Shown here: in pieces, positions 17,501 through 26,997 of the stretch
Layout: each line of letters starts with the position of its first letter
Numbering within the stretch: the first letter of the stretch is position 1
Assembly (NCBI RefSeq): GCF_003443655.1
Contig: NZ_CP031941.1
Location: 1,731,501 to 1,795,500, forward strand
Reading direction: 5' to 3'
DNA: 64,000 bases
DNA from: Nostoc sphaeroides
GTDB lineage: Bacteria > Cyanobacteriota > Cyanobacteriia > Cyanobacteriales > Nostocaceae
Notes under the pieces: model-generated
Told to the model about the DNA's origin: nothing
Database searches by the model: none
The model's input: only the letters and a program-made list of their open reading frames with translations
Program-made: the position numbers and the translations under genes

Positions 17501-17644
17501 CGGTAGTATGCGTATTCCGCATTTTTTTTGGGAATTCTAATAAAGAATCATTTGGTAAATGTCAGTACTAGAAGTCTTGTGTACACTGTTTGGTGAATAG
17601 CTTGTTTGGTACAAAATAAATAAATTACCCTTAAAATTTCAAAT

Positions 17645-18214
17645 ATGATAGCCTCGCCCCAACAAAACTACCTTACCCCTGAAGAGTACCTCCAAATAGA
17701 GGAACAAAACCCTGTCAAACATGAATACATCGATGGCTATATCTACGCAATGGCTGGAGCGCTTGATCCACACGTTACCATTGCTGGGAACCTGTTCGCT
17801 CTCCTCCGTAATCATGTGCGCGGCTCTGGTTGTCGTGTTTACATCGCTGATATGAAAGCTCGAATTGAATCTCTAAATCGCTTTTATTATCCCGATGTTA
17901 TGGTTACTTGCGACCAACGAGATCAACAAACGCCAGCTTATAAAAGATTTCCTTGTTTAATTGTCGAAGTTTTATCTAATTCTACTGAAGCCTTTGACCG
18001 GGGTGACAAATTCGCTGATTATCAAACGCTGGAAAGTCTGCAAGAGTATGTTTTAATTAATACAAAACGTCAGCGAGTCGAGTGTTTTCGACGCAATGAG
18101 CAGAGGCTCTGGGTTTTACAATCTTACACACCAGAACATACATCATTTCGACTCAACAGCGTGGATTTTGAGGAAACAATGGCAGCACTTTACGAAGATG
18201 TAGTTTTTGAATAA
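17645..18214 (+). CDS. Uma2 family (DUF820) PD-(D/E)XK nuclease-like protein
   Basis: 189 residues. Typical Uma2 sequence: TPEEYLQIEEQNPVKHEYID at the N-terminus, the YYPDVMVTCD motif holding the PD, and LIVEVLSNSTEAFDRGDKFA followed by DYQTLESLQEYVLI with the E-x-L and K positions. The fold is restriction-endonuclease-like, but the biological role of the greatly expanded cyanobacterial family is unknown. Two more members lie in this window (33175-33711 and 49832-50461) and are clearly different paralogues. No partner gene adjoins. Confidence 0.9.
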   Translation: MIASPQQNYLTPEEYLQIEEQNPVKHEYIDGYIYAMAGALDPHVTIAGNLFALLRNHVRGSGCRVYIADMKARIESLNRFYYPDVMVTCDQRDQQTPAYKRFPCLIVEVLSNSTEAFDRGDKFADYQTLESLQEYVLINTKRQRVECFRRNEQRLWVLQSYTPEHTSFRLNSVDFEETMAALYEDVVFE

Positions 18215-18336
18215 TCAATTTATGATTGGTATGCTACACAATTTTTAGTAAACTAAATATCTATTAATATCTTCAAGGCTTCCTAACTCGGCGGGGGCAT
18301 TGATCAAAGCAGACACAAGGGAATTGCATAAAAGTT

Positions 18337-20353
18337 ATGGCGCTCATAGTTCAGAAATACGGTGGTACATCTGTCGGTTCAGTCGAACGTATTCAAGCTG
18401 TTGCACAACGCGTTTACAAAACCGTTAAAGCTGGAAACTCGCTTGTCGTAGTGGTTTCGGCAATGGGCAAAACCACCGATGGACTCGTCAAACTCGCTAA
18501 TGAAATTTCTCCAAATCCTAACCGCCGGGAAATGGATATGCTGCTTTCCACTGGCGAACAAGTCACAATCGCCTTACTCAGTATGGCTTTGCAGGAACTC
18601 GGACAACCCGCAATTTCCATGACTGGCGCTCAGGTAGGAATTGTTACCGAAGCCGAACACAGCCGCGCTCGGATTTTAGATATTGAAACTACTCGCCTAA
18701 CTCGCCACATAAATGCAGGTAAAGTAGTTGTAGTAGCAGGTTTTCAAGGCACATCCAGCGCCGGAGAAATGGAAATTACAACTTTGGGGCGTGGTGGTTC
18801 TGACACTTCGGCGGTGGCGATCGCAGCCGCATTACAAGCAAATTTTTGTGAAATTTATACAGACGTACCAGGGATTTTAACTACAGACCCCCGTTTAGTT
18901 GCCGAAGCCCAGTTGATGGATGACATCACCTGCGATGAAATGTTGGAATTAGCTAGCTTGGGGGCAAAAGTGCTGCATCCCCGCGCTGTGGAAATTGCTC
19001 GGAACTATGGTGTTCCCCTTGTCGTTAGGTCTAGTTGGACGGATCAACCTGGTACTTGGGTGACATCAGCCAAACCCCAAGGGCGATCGCTAATCAATCT
19101 AGAAATTGCCCGTCCGGTGGATGCTGTAGAATTTGACACAGACCAAGCAAAGGTCGCTTTGTTGCGCGTACCCGATAAACCAGGCGTAGCAGCAAGGTTA
19201 TTTGGCGAAATCTCCCGGCAAAAAGTAGACGTAGATTTAATTATTCAGTCAGTTCATGAAGGTAATAGTAATGACATAGCATTTACTGTCACCACACCAA
19301 TATTAAAACGGGCAGAAGCAGTAGCAGCAGCGATCGCCCCAGCACTGAGGAGCCAATCTAACCCCAAATCTGACGAAGCCGAGGTAATGGTAGAACATAA
19401 CATTGCCAAAGTCAGCATCGCAGGCGCAGGAATGATTGGGCGTCCTGGCGTAGCTGCAAAGATGTTCGCCACCTTAGCAGAAGCAGGCGTAAACATCCAG
19501 ATGATTTCCACCAGCGAAGTAAAAGTAAGTTGCGTAGTCAATGCAACCGAATGCGATCGCGCCGTCAACGCACTCCGCAGCGCCTTTGAGATAGAGGCAG
19601 GGGAGCAGGGAGCAGGGGGAGCAGGGGGAGCAGGGGAAGCAGGGGGAGCAGGGGGAGCAGGGGGAGCAGGGGGAGCAGGGGGAGCAGGGGGAGCAGGGGG
19701 AGCAGGGGGAGCAGGGGGAGCAGGGGAAGCAGGGGAAGCAGGGGAAGCAGGGAAAGATAAATTAATTCTTTTATCCTCCCCACTTCCCACTCCTAACTCC
19801 TCACTCCTCACTCCTAACTCCTCACTCCCAACTCCTCACTCCCCATCCCCCGTTCGCGGCGTTGCCCTCGATTTGAACCAAGCGCGTCTTGCTATTCGCC
19901 AATTGCCAGATTCGGCCGGGGATGGCGGCGAAGTTGTTTGGATTATTAGCGCAACATAATATCAGCGTTGATATGATTATCCAATCTCAGCGCTGTCGGG
20001 TGATTGATGGTGTTCCCAGACGAGATATTGCCTTTACAGTCTCGCGGATAGACGGGGAAAGTGCAAAAAAAATGCTTACCCAAGTAGCAGCAGAATTAGG
20101 ATGGGGTGAAGTTGTTTTAGATAGTGCGATCGCTAAGGTAAGTATTGTCGGTGCAGGTATGGTGGGACAACCAGGTGTAGCCGCTAAAATGTTTGAAGCG
20201 TTAGCCGAACAGCAAATTAATATTCAAATGATTGCTACCTCAGAAATAAAAATTAGCTGTGTCGTGGCACAAGAGCAAGGTGTTAAAGCTTTGCAAGCCA
20301 TTCATGCTGCTTTTGGACTGGCTGGTAGTGAGAAATTTGTTGTGCCAGCATAG
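18337..20353 (+). pseudogene. lysC: Aspartate kinase, apparent +1 frameshift and minisatellite insert (may be functional if the shift is a sequencing error)
   Basis: Two overlapping frames (18337-19959 and 19889-20353) together give one aspartate kinase with four ACT domains, the cyanobacterial form of about 600 residues. It makes aspartyl phosphate, the first step to Lys, Thr, Met and diaminopimelate. The kinase domain starts MALIVQKYGGTSVGSVERIQ and includes GGSDTSAVAIAAAL. ACT1-2 lie at residues about 270-420 ([40 protein letters not shown]) and ACT3-4 are in the second frame (AKLFGLLAQHNISVDMIIQS). The frame breaks at CCAGATTCGGCCGGGG; removing one T at 19911/19912 restores PDRPGMAAKL. 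Between ACT2 and ACT3 an in-frame run of Gly-Gly-Ala codons (GGGGGAGCA units) followed by Ser/Pro-rich repeat sequence is inserted. Because the pathway is essential, I suspect a base-call error or a very recent mutation. Confidence 0.85.
19596..19755. repeat. 9-bp GGGGGAGCA minisatellite inside the aspartate kinase gene
   Basis: Roughly 160 bp of tandem GGGGGAGCA and the variant GGGGAAGCA, read in frame as Gly-Gly-Ala and Gly-Glu-Ala, followed to 19855 by CTCCTCACTCCTAACTCC-type repeats. Because the unit is a multiple of 3, expansion keeps the reading frame; it is also open on the opposite strand, which creates spurious proline/leucine-rich frames. Confidence 0.9.
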
Positions 20354-20381
20354 AACTAAAATTTTAATTTTGAATTGCTGA

Positions 20382-21290
20382 TTATCTATTTCTGAAATGC
20401 CATTTTTCCATCATGGCTACCATTTCTGAAAGCCGACGTTCACCAGACCAAACTAAATCAAGTTTTTTCAGTTGATCGAGGCTGATACCACCCTCTTCCT
20501 CTGTCAGGCGGTGATATTCTTTATCTCCCATTGCTGCTAATAAATGTCCAAAGATAATCATTTCATCGAACTGGGGATTTGTCTCTGGATCGTTCAAGAT
20601 TAACATTGCTCGTTCTTGGGACAGTCCTTGGAGAGTATTAGCAATAAATCGTGTGGGAAAGTCCGCATCCTGAAGTTGAGGATGACGCGATACTAATCCA
20701 GCCAACAGCACTCCTAGATAAGCCGCAGCTTGGGAATTACTCAGTACTTGCATCTGTTGGATAGCAATCTCAGTCAAATTGCTAAAAAATGCACACCCTA
20801 ACTGCTGTTCGATGCTAGTAACTGGATCTGAGACTAACGAGGATTCTAACTGTGTCTCAAATGATGCTTGATGCTCCTGTGGTACTTGGGTAAGTAAGAT
20901 TTGCTTGGCGCGATCGCCTACAATCATCATGCCATCAAGTCCAGAGCTAAAGTCCTTGCCTGGTTCTAAACCTTTGCTCACTAAAATTTGAAAGACGTTA
21001 CTTTGAGCTTTTTCCTCCATCTGTTTATATTGGGCTTGTCCAAGAAAAATTTGACAAAACCAACTGTGGCTGTCAGAATCACATTCGAGCATTACCTCGT
21101 TAACAATCAAATCAGTTAACTTTTCCGATCCCAGAATGCTTTGCCACTCTACAATCAAGCTCTCAATAGCAGTTATATCGCGGCAATTCAGCGCCTTGAG
21201 CAATTGACGCTTCGCAGTAGCTACCACCTCTTTTTTGCGCCCAAATTTGTTGATTTCCAATCTTCTATATGGGGTTATGGATAATTTCAA
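20382..21290 (-). CDS. Conserved hypothetical protein, soluble
   Basis: 302 residues, MKLSITPYRRLEINKFGRKK to FRNR. Mostly alpha-helical by composition; no signal peptide, membrane segment or cofactor motif that I can see. The N-terminus (FGRKKEVVATAKRQLLKALN) is basic, and the C-terminal part is EEEGGISLDQLKKLDLVWSG. I do not recognise a family. It is convergent with the aspartate kinase gene (28 bp apart). The upstream gap 21291-21779 contains only a decayed element and AT-rich DNA. Confidence 0.6.
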   Translation of the reverse strand: MKLSITPYRRLEINKFGRKKEVVATAKRQLLKALNCRDITAIESLIVEWQSILGSEKLTDLIVNEVMLECDSDSHSWFCQIFLGQAQYKQMEEKAQSNVFQILVSKGLEPGKDFSSGLDGMMIVGDRAKQILLTQVPQEHQASFETQLESSLVSDPVTSIEQQLGCAFFSNLTEIAIQQMQVLSNSQAAAYLGVLLAGLVSRHPQLQDADFPTRFIANTLQGLSQERAMLILNDPETNPQFDEMIIFGHLLAAMGDKEYHRLTEEEGGISLDQLKKLDLVWSGERRLSEMVAMMEKWHFRNR

Positions 21291-21580
21291 CTTCTATTTT
21301 TTACACTATTGGAGGATTAGCTGTCATGAGTGGGATTGCTGAAAAATTAAGATCAAAATATCCCCGCTACGTACTCACCTGCTTTCCAAAATATCGTTTA
21401 ATGTACAAATTTTACTCAAGTCTGGTAATATATAACCGTATTAAGACTGTAACATTCTTTTAATCAACAATAATATTACTATGACTATGCCATCTTAGCT
21501 AAGAATTAATATTTGTACCTGCCAGAATGGCATTTACTTTTTTTAATAAATATTTTTTAACCAATAAAATTACCATAAAT

Positions 21581-21736
21581 ATAGCGTTTCTCGTTTGGAT
21601 ATAATACACTTTGACCTCACTTCCATTCCTCACTTCCTTGAAGGAGAGAGGCTTTAAGTCTTACTCCCCAACGCTCGCTCTTAAGGGGCTGTTCTTGTTA
21701 GGTCTGTATTTCATGCAATTGAGAACCGCTATAACA
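21581..21736. repeat. Decayed inverted element (TATAGCG...CGCTATA family)
   Basis: ATATAGCGTTTCTCGTTTGG at the left and AATTGAGAACCGCTATAAC at the right are complementary with mismatches, with CTCACTTCC-type filler between. Related ends lie at 26608-26932, 50489 and 55669. Located just upstream of the pseudokinase gene. Confidence 0.5.
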
Positions 21737-21779
21737 CGTAAGCTATAATCAAACAATTTATAAAACTATAATTATCTTG

Positions 21780-23831
21780 ATGAATAGTCATTTACTAAAT
21801 GGACATTATCGAATACTAAAAGTTCTCAATGATGGTGAAAAGGGAAAAACCTATCTAGTTGAAGATGTTAATCTTACTGAGGGACAATTTATAGTAAAGC
21901 AGTTACGTTCTTCTAGTAACAATCCTCGAACTTTAACAATCCTACACAGCTTGTTTGCTAGTAAGACAGCAACTTTAGAAAAACTCGCACAGGAACACGA
22001 GCAAATTCCAAAGCTAATTGCTTATTTTGAAGAAAATGAAAAATTCTATATAGTCGAAGAATTCATAGCCGGTATTCCTCTAACTGACGAAATTATCCAG
22101 GGAAAACCTTTGAGGGAAGACCAAGTAATTAGTCTTTTATCAGATATATTAGAAATTTTGGTGATTGTACATAGCTATGGCGTGATTCATCGGAATATTA
22201 AACCAGCTAATATCATTCGCCGTGAATCAGACAACAAGTTAGTTTTGGTTAATTTTGGTACTGTTAATGAAGCCATCACTAATACTGTTGACAATCTCGA
22301 ATATATGCCGATAGAACAAGTTAACGGCAATCTCAAATACAACAGTGATATATATGCTTTAGGTATAGTTGCGATCGCAGCCCTTTTAGGTTTATCTGGA
22401 AACGAAATTTCTAATTTACGAACTCAGAAAAATCGGCTGACAGGTGAAATTGTTTGGCGGAACAAAAATCTAAAAGTTAACAGAAAATTAGCAATAATTA
22501 TTAATAGAATGGTACGTTTTAATTATCGGAAGCGCTACCAGTATGCGACTGAAGTTTTAGACGATCTAAAAAAGATCGCAAATGTTGAGCAAAATCAGCA
22601 TCAGAAAAAACTATTATTAGTTCTAGCTGGGGTAACTGGCTGTATCACACTTGGTGTTGGAGCGTGGCAATTGAAGTTGCTAAAACCTCTAACTAATGCT
22701 CAACAGACATTATACCAAGAGGGAGTCAATAAATATGATGCAGGAAACTATGAAGGAGCAGTTGAAGATTTTAATCAGGCGATTGAATTAGATCCAAAAA
22801 ATGCCCTGGCTTATAATAAGCGAGGTGATGCTTATTATCGATTAGGAGACTACGAGCAAGCACAAGCAGATTCTAGCCAAGCTATTTTGCTCAATCCTCA
22901 AGATGCTAATGCCTATTTTGATCGAGGATTTGCTTTGTCTGAATTAGGTAAGTACAAAGAAGCGATCGCAGACTATACCCAAGCAATTAAGTTAAATTCT
23001 CAGGATGCTTATGCTTACTATGGCCGGGGGTTAGCCCGGACTCAACTGAAGGATAATAAAGGAGCAATTGGAGATTTTAACAAAGCGATCGCTCTCAAAC
23101 CTCAGTATACCGAAGCCTACTTGCAGCGAGGGATTATTCACCGTCGCCTCAGACAAAGACTTGAAGCAATCCAAGATTTTGATACAGTAATTAAGATTAA
23201 TCCTAGTGATGCTAAAGCTTATTATCAAAGGGGTTTGACTCAATCTATTAATAAACAAAAATATGCAGCCCTTAAAGATTATACCGACGCAATTAACATC
23301 AATCCCAAATACATAGAAGCCTATCTTAATCGTGGTGATGTTTACAGTGATTTGGGAAATAAAGTCGAAGCTACTGAAGATTACAACGCTATTTTACAGA
23401 TTGATCCTAAATTTAGTCCAGCTTACATCCATAGAGGTATTCACCGCTTTTCTTTCGGAGATTATAAAGGCGCTATTGAAGATTATACCGAAGCGCTGAA
23501 ACTAGATTCTAATGATGTCGTAGCTTACAACAACCGTGGTAACGCCTATCTCGAACTGGGAAATAAAAAAGCTGCAAATCAAGATTATTCACGAGCGATC
23601 GCAATTAATGCTAACAATGCCTTAGCCTACTATAACCGAGGCGTGATTCGCACCAAGCAGAAAAATAAACAGGGTGCGATCGCAGATTTCAAAAAAGCTG
23701 CAAAACTATTCCAACAGCAAGGGGAAAAAGATAGTTATCAAGATGCACAGAGAGAAATTGCAATTCTGCAAAATAAGTCAGCACCAGCGCCAACTACTCG
23801 CCCTAAATCTGGGAAAAGATCAAAAAATTGA
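21780..23831 (+). CDS. Membrane TPR protein with N-terminal Ser/Thr pseudokinase domain
   Basis: 683 residues from the ATG at 21780 (a TTG precedes it). Residues 1-270 are a eukaryotic-type protein kinase fold: GHYRILKVLNDGEKGKTYLV, the ATP-anchoring lysine in FIVKQL (K40), and HRNIKPANII. The catalytic loop Asp is Asn139 (HRN instead of HRD) and the metal-binding D-F-G is N158-F-G (LVNFGTV). The APE motif is replaced by MPIEQ. Phosphotransfer is therefore unlikely, so this is a pseudokinase. A transmembrane helix, LLLVLAGVTGCITLGVGAWQ, lies near residue 280, then about ten TPR units (AYNKRGDAYYRLGDYEQAQA and so on) run to residue 660. It probably scaffolds a complex outside the membrane and senses nucleotide or another kinase inside. 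Confidence 0.88.
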   Translation: MNSHLLNGHYRILKVLNDGEKGKTYLVEDVNLTEGQFIVKQLRSSSNNPRTLTILHSLFASKTATLEKLAQEHEQIPKLIAYFEENEKFYIVEEFIAGIPLTDEIIQGKPLREDQVISLLSDILEILVIVHSYGVIHRNIKPANIIRRESDNKLVLVNFGTVNEAITNTVDNLEYMPIEQVNGNLKYNSDIYALGIVAIAALLGLSGNEISNLRTQKNRLTGEIVWRNKNLKVNRKLAIIINRMVRFNYRKRYQYATEVLDDLKKIANVEQNQHQKKLLLVLAGVTGCITLGVGAWQLKLLKPLTNAQQTLYQEGVNKYDAGNYEGAVEDFNQAIELDPKNALAYNKRGDAYYRLGDYEQAQADSSQAILLNPQDANAYFDRGFALSELGKYKEAIADYTQAIKLNSQDAYAYYGRGLARTQLKDNKGAIGDFNKAIALKPQYTEAYLQRGIIHRRLRQRLEAIQDFDTVIKINPSDAKAYYQRGLTQSINKQKYAALKDYTDAININPKYIEAYLNRGDVYSDLGNKVEATEDYNAILQIDPKFSPAYIHRGIHRFSFGDYKGAIEDYTEALKLDSNDVVAYNNRGNAYLELGNKKAANQDYSRAIAINANNALAYYNRGVIRTKQKNKQGAIADFKKAAKLFQQQGEKDSYQDAQREIAILQNKSAPAPTTRPKSGKRSKN

Positions 23832-23992
23832 GCTATGACTCAATATAGTAATACCATTTTAACAGTTATCAGTTATCAGTTAAAAGTTTTGATAACTGGG
23901 TTTAAGTCCCCCACTATATCAGTTATCAGTCAAATAAATTATCGCTCAACATTAGTCATACTATTTTCTCACGACTCAATTAGGATGCCTAT

Positions 23993-24973
23993 ATGCTAAC
24001 TCTCCTCACTTTTCATCCAGACAATCTGGAATTATTCACCACTCATCATGTCGATACGGTACTGAAACAAATTGATAGTTCTCACAATATCTGGTTGCGC
24101 TGTATTCACTTCCGCGATCGCACTGGAACGGCCAAAATAATTAAGCACTTTGGTCTTAATCCATCTCGTGTTAATATGATTTTCAACCATTCCCCTGTAG
24201 GAATTGATGAAGACGTAGAAGATTGTTTATTTGACAGCTATGAAATTCTAACTCCTCAAATAAAAAATAACGAGTTTGAAGTTGCTCGTGGCAATATTTT
24301 GCTGGGAAATAATTTTATTATTACCTTTGAAATCACTGAATTAAAAGCTTTAACTATTCTAGCTAATAATCTCCAAAAACGAACTAGAGATATTGAAACT
24401 TTAGGAATAAGCTATGTTTTTTATCTCATTTTTAAAGAGATTTTGAATAATTATCATACTGTATTTGAGCATATTTCTAGAAAACTTGATGATTTAGAAG
24501 ATGAAGTGTTAGATAATTCTGGTGATGAATTAACATACCAAAAAATTGCCACGATGAGGCAATCGACTCGTTCAGGACGCCGTAATTTTCAAAGCATCAA
24601 GTCCCTTATGGCTATTATGAATCACGAAGATTTACAGTGGATCTCCCAACCAGTGAAAGAACTATTCAATCAAGAATTAGTTCATCACGTTGATAAACTC
24701 TGGCAAGAATATCAAGCGCTGAGGGCCTGGATGTCAGAATTAATGGAAATTCAACGTGATAACATTGCTGGCAAAACTGGTGAACGAATTAATCGTTTGA
24801 CTATCCTCTCGAGCATATTCTTACCAATCACTTTCATGTCTGGTTTCTATGGCATGAACTTCAAATATATGCCGGAATTAGAGCAACCTTGGGCTTATCC
24901 TGCTGTAGTCTGCGTGATGGCATTAATTGTGATTGGTAGTATTTTCTATGCTAAAAAACAACGTTGGTTGTAA
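23993..24973 (+). CDS. CorA-type Mg2+/metal ion channel
   Basis: 326 residues. The C-terminus has the two CorA membrane helices: ILSSIFLPITFMSGFYGMNF, ending in the diagnostic G-M-N selectivity loop, then AYPAVVCVMALIVIGSIFYA with a basic KKQRWL tail. The N-terminal domain is long and helical (FEHISRKLDDLEDEVLDNSG, then RINRLTILSS). It forms a pentameric inner-membrane channel for Mg2+, possibly Co2+ or Ni2+. It stands alone; the gap before it contains GTTATCA-type tandem repeats. The ATG at 23993 follows ATATGC without a strong ribosome-binding site. Confidence 0.92.
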   Translation: MLTLLTFHPDNLELFTTHHVDTVLKQIDSSHNIWLRCIHFRDRTGTAKIIKHFGLNPSRVNMIFNHSPVGIDEDVEDCLFDSYEILTPQIKNNEFEVARGNILLGNNFIITFEITELKALTILANNLQKRTRDIETLGISYVFYLIFKEILNNYHTVFEHISRKLDDLEDEVLDNSGDELTYQKIATMRQSTRSGRRNFQSIKSLMAIMNHEDLQWISQPVKELFNQELVHHVDKLWQEYQALRAWMSELMEIQRDNIAGKTGERINRLTILSSIFLPITFMSGFYGMNFKYMPELEQPWAYPAVVCVMALIVIGSIFYAKKQRWL

Positions 24974-25430
24974 TACCAATTCTGTATAAAGATGCCCCAA
25001 ATTATATAAGGAGCGAACCGCAAAGGGCGCACAGACACGAAGTGGCTTCCCGGAGGGTAGGACACAAAGGAAGAAAGAAAATTTGGCGCAGCCTCACAAA
25101 GAAATAGTATAACGTCTTTCAGGTTACGATTACAGCATTATTCCGACGGTAGAGCGATCGCTAAGAAAAAGAACATTCGTGAGAGATTAAGGTAATTGCA
25201 CATTTGTCAAGAGAGTGCAGGAAAGCTTATTTGATCCTGTTCCCGATCCCTCCATCTTACTAGTCTATGTTATGACACACTCTAGAATAAAGTTTGCCAA
25301 AAATAAAATAATAGCTTTGCCAACTCCATCTAGGGGTTGGCTTCCCAATCCTAGCTTATTTTGATAACTGTAGCGATCGCATACTAACAATAAGGGTGTT
25401 AGGATATCTTTCACCAGCTGAATCTGACTT
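24974..25430. other. Upstream region of dnaN with repeat fragments
   Basis: A solitary ATACCAATT element end begins at 24974 and runs into repeat-like text (gagcgaaccgcaaagggcgc...). Two HIP1 sites lie at about 25155 and 25372. No open frame or clear DnaA-box cluster is seen that would mark an origin, although dnaN follows. Confidence 0.4.
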
Positions 25431-26594
25431 ATGAAATTAGTTTGCTCCCAAAGCGATCTCAGTACAAATCTCTCACTTGTTAGTCGTGCAGTACCCTCAC
25501 GGCCAACTCATCCAGTACTTGCCAATGTGCTGTTGCAAGCAGATGCCCAAACTAACCAAGTAAGCTTAACAGCCTTTGATCTCAGCTTGGGAATCCGCAC
25601 CAGCTTTAACGCAGAGGTATGGCAAAGTGGTGCGATCGCACTTCCTGCTAAGTTACTTGTAGACATCACCTCTCGTCTTCCAGAAGGCGAAATCACTCTA
25701 GACGATGAATCAGCCCTTACAGGTGCAACATCCGGTGGAGAAGGTTTAATAGTCACACTCACACCCAAGAGTGGACATTACCAAGTGCGAGCAATGGGGC
25801 CTGAAGAATTTCCTGAACTACCTGTAATTGAAAATACAGAAGTAATCCATCTCACCACCACCGCATTAATTGAAGGATTACGCGGTTCATTATTTGCTAC
25901 CAGTGGTGATGAAACCAAGCAAGTACTTACGGGAGTGCATTTAACAGTTAAACAAGATACTCTAGAATTTGCAGCTACCGACGGTCATCGTCTAGCAGTG
26001 GTAGAAACTAGCAACGAGCGTCCTTTAGGTGGAACTAGTCAATTAGAAGTGACAGTACCAGCTAGAGCATTACGCGAACTCCAACGAATGCTAGCTCACA
26101 GCGCCTCATCAGATGAACCTGTAGCTTTATATTTCGATCAAGGTCAAGTTGTGTTTGCATGGCAAAATCAACGCTTGACTAGTCGCACATTAGAAGGGCA
26201 ATATCCTGCTTATCGACAATTAATCCCGCGCCAATTTGAGCGACAAGTGACAATTGAACGGCGACAATTCGTCAGCACTTTAGAACGGATTGCTGTACTA
26301 GCCGATCAGAAAAATAATATAGTTAAGCTCAGTATTGATAGCGAAGCTCAAGAAATTACTTTATCTTGTGAAGCCCAAGATGTGGGCAGTGGTAGAGAGT
26401 CAATGCCTGCACAAATTTCTGGGGAAAACATAGAAATTGCCTTTAACATTAAATATTTGATGGAAGGCTTGAAAGAGTTACCATCTACGGAAATTCAAAT
26501 GCATTTAAATCAAAGCCTAACTCCAGTAATTTTTACACCACTAGGTGGTTTAAAAATGACTTATTTAGCTATGCCGGTGCAACTTAGAAGTTAA
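25431..26594 (+). CDS. dnaN: DNA polymerase III beta subunit (sliding clamp)
   Basis: 387 residues, the usual clamp length. It starts MKLVCSQSDLSTNLSLVSRA and has PSRPTHPVLANVLLQA, FAATDGHRLAVVET, and the C-terminal FNIKYLMEGLKELPSTEIQM with LMPVQL-like LAMPVQLRS. It forms the ring that tethers replicative polymerase to DNA and is also a platform for repair proteins. In many bacteria dnaN is next to dnaA at the origin; here it is flanked by CorA and a sensor kinase, as is usual in cyanobacteria with dispersed replication genes. The mild oddity is an expanded TGATSGGEGLIVT loop near residue 98. Confidence 0.97.
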   Translation: MKLVCSQSDLSTNLSLVSRAVPSRPTHPVLANVLLQADAQTNQVSLTAFDLSLGIRTSFNAEVWQSGAIALPAKLLVDITSRLPEGEITLDDESALTGATSGGEGLIVTLTPKSGHYQVRAMGPEEFPELPVIENTEVIHLTTTALIEGLRGSLFATSGDETKQVLTGVHLTVKQDTLEFAATDGHRLAVVETSNERPLGGTSQLEVTVPARALRELQRMLAHSASSDEPVALYFDQGQVVFAWQNQRLTSRTLEGQYPAYRQLIPRQFERQVTIERRQFVSTLERIAVLADQKNNIVKLSIDSEAQEITLSCEAQDVGSGRESMPAQISGENIEIAFNIKYLMEGLKELPSTEIQMHLNQSLTPVIFTPLGGLKMTYLAMPVQLRS

Positions 26595-26607
26595 AAAGAA
26601 TGGCATA

Positions 26608-26932
26608 TAGCGCTTCTGGGTTGAGTTCAATATAGACCTAACCCCCAACCCCTTCTCTATAAGGGAAGGGGAGTAAGATTCAAAGTCTCTCTCCTTTTAG
26701 GAGAGAGGAATGGAAGGGGAGCATCCCAATGCAAGCCAAAAGGTACAGGACTGACACAAAAACCTTGTACAAACTTCTTTCCTTGGCGCTCTTGGCGTCC
26801 TTGGCGGTTCGTTATTTCATTATTGTTCTAAGCCAAAATCCCATATAAAAATAAACTTGCACATTTGGGATGCTCCCGAATGGAAGTGAGGTCAAATTGT
26901 ATTGCTTCCATTCGAGAACCGCTATAATTACC
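26608..26932. repeat. Composite repeat (TATAGCG...CGCTATA family)
   Basis: It begins ATATAGCGCTTCTGGGTTGA and ends CCATTCGAGAACCGCTATAA, with hairpin-forming blocks (ccttctctataagggaagg; ctctctccttttaggagagag) and a degenerate TTGGCGnnCTTGGCG tandem inside. It fills the 403-bp space between dnaN and the convergent kinase gene and may end both transcripts. Confidence 0.55.
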
Positions 26933-26997
26933 TGACTTTTTCCGTTAAGTCTCAAAATAAAACTTTTATGTCCCTAAAAAATACAAAATTTTTGTTT

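Noticed and set aside
17258-17522. Two minus-strand frames overlapping the 139-bp MITE
   Set aside because: They read through the element and its target duplications; non-coding.
19254-19811. Proline/leucine-rich minus-strand frames
   Set aside because: Antisense of the GGGGGAGCA minisatellite in the aspartate kinase gene.
21269-21463. 64-codon plus-strand frame
   Set aside because: It overlaps the start of the opposite gene and has no protein features.
25140-25430. Possible replication origin next to dnaN
   Set aside because: No cluster of DnaA boxes or AT-rich unwinding element is visible, and dnaA is not adjacent.
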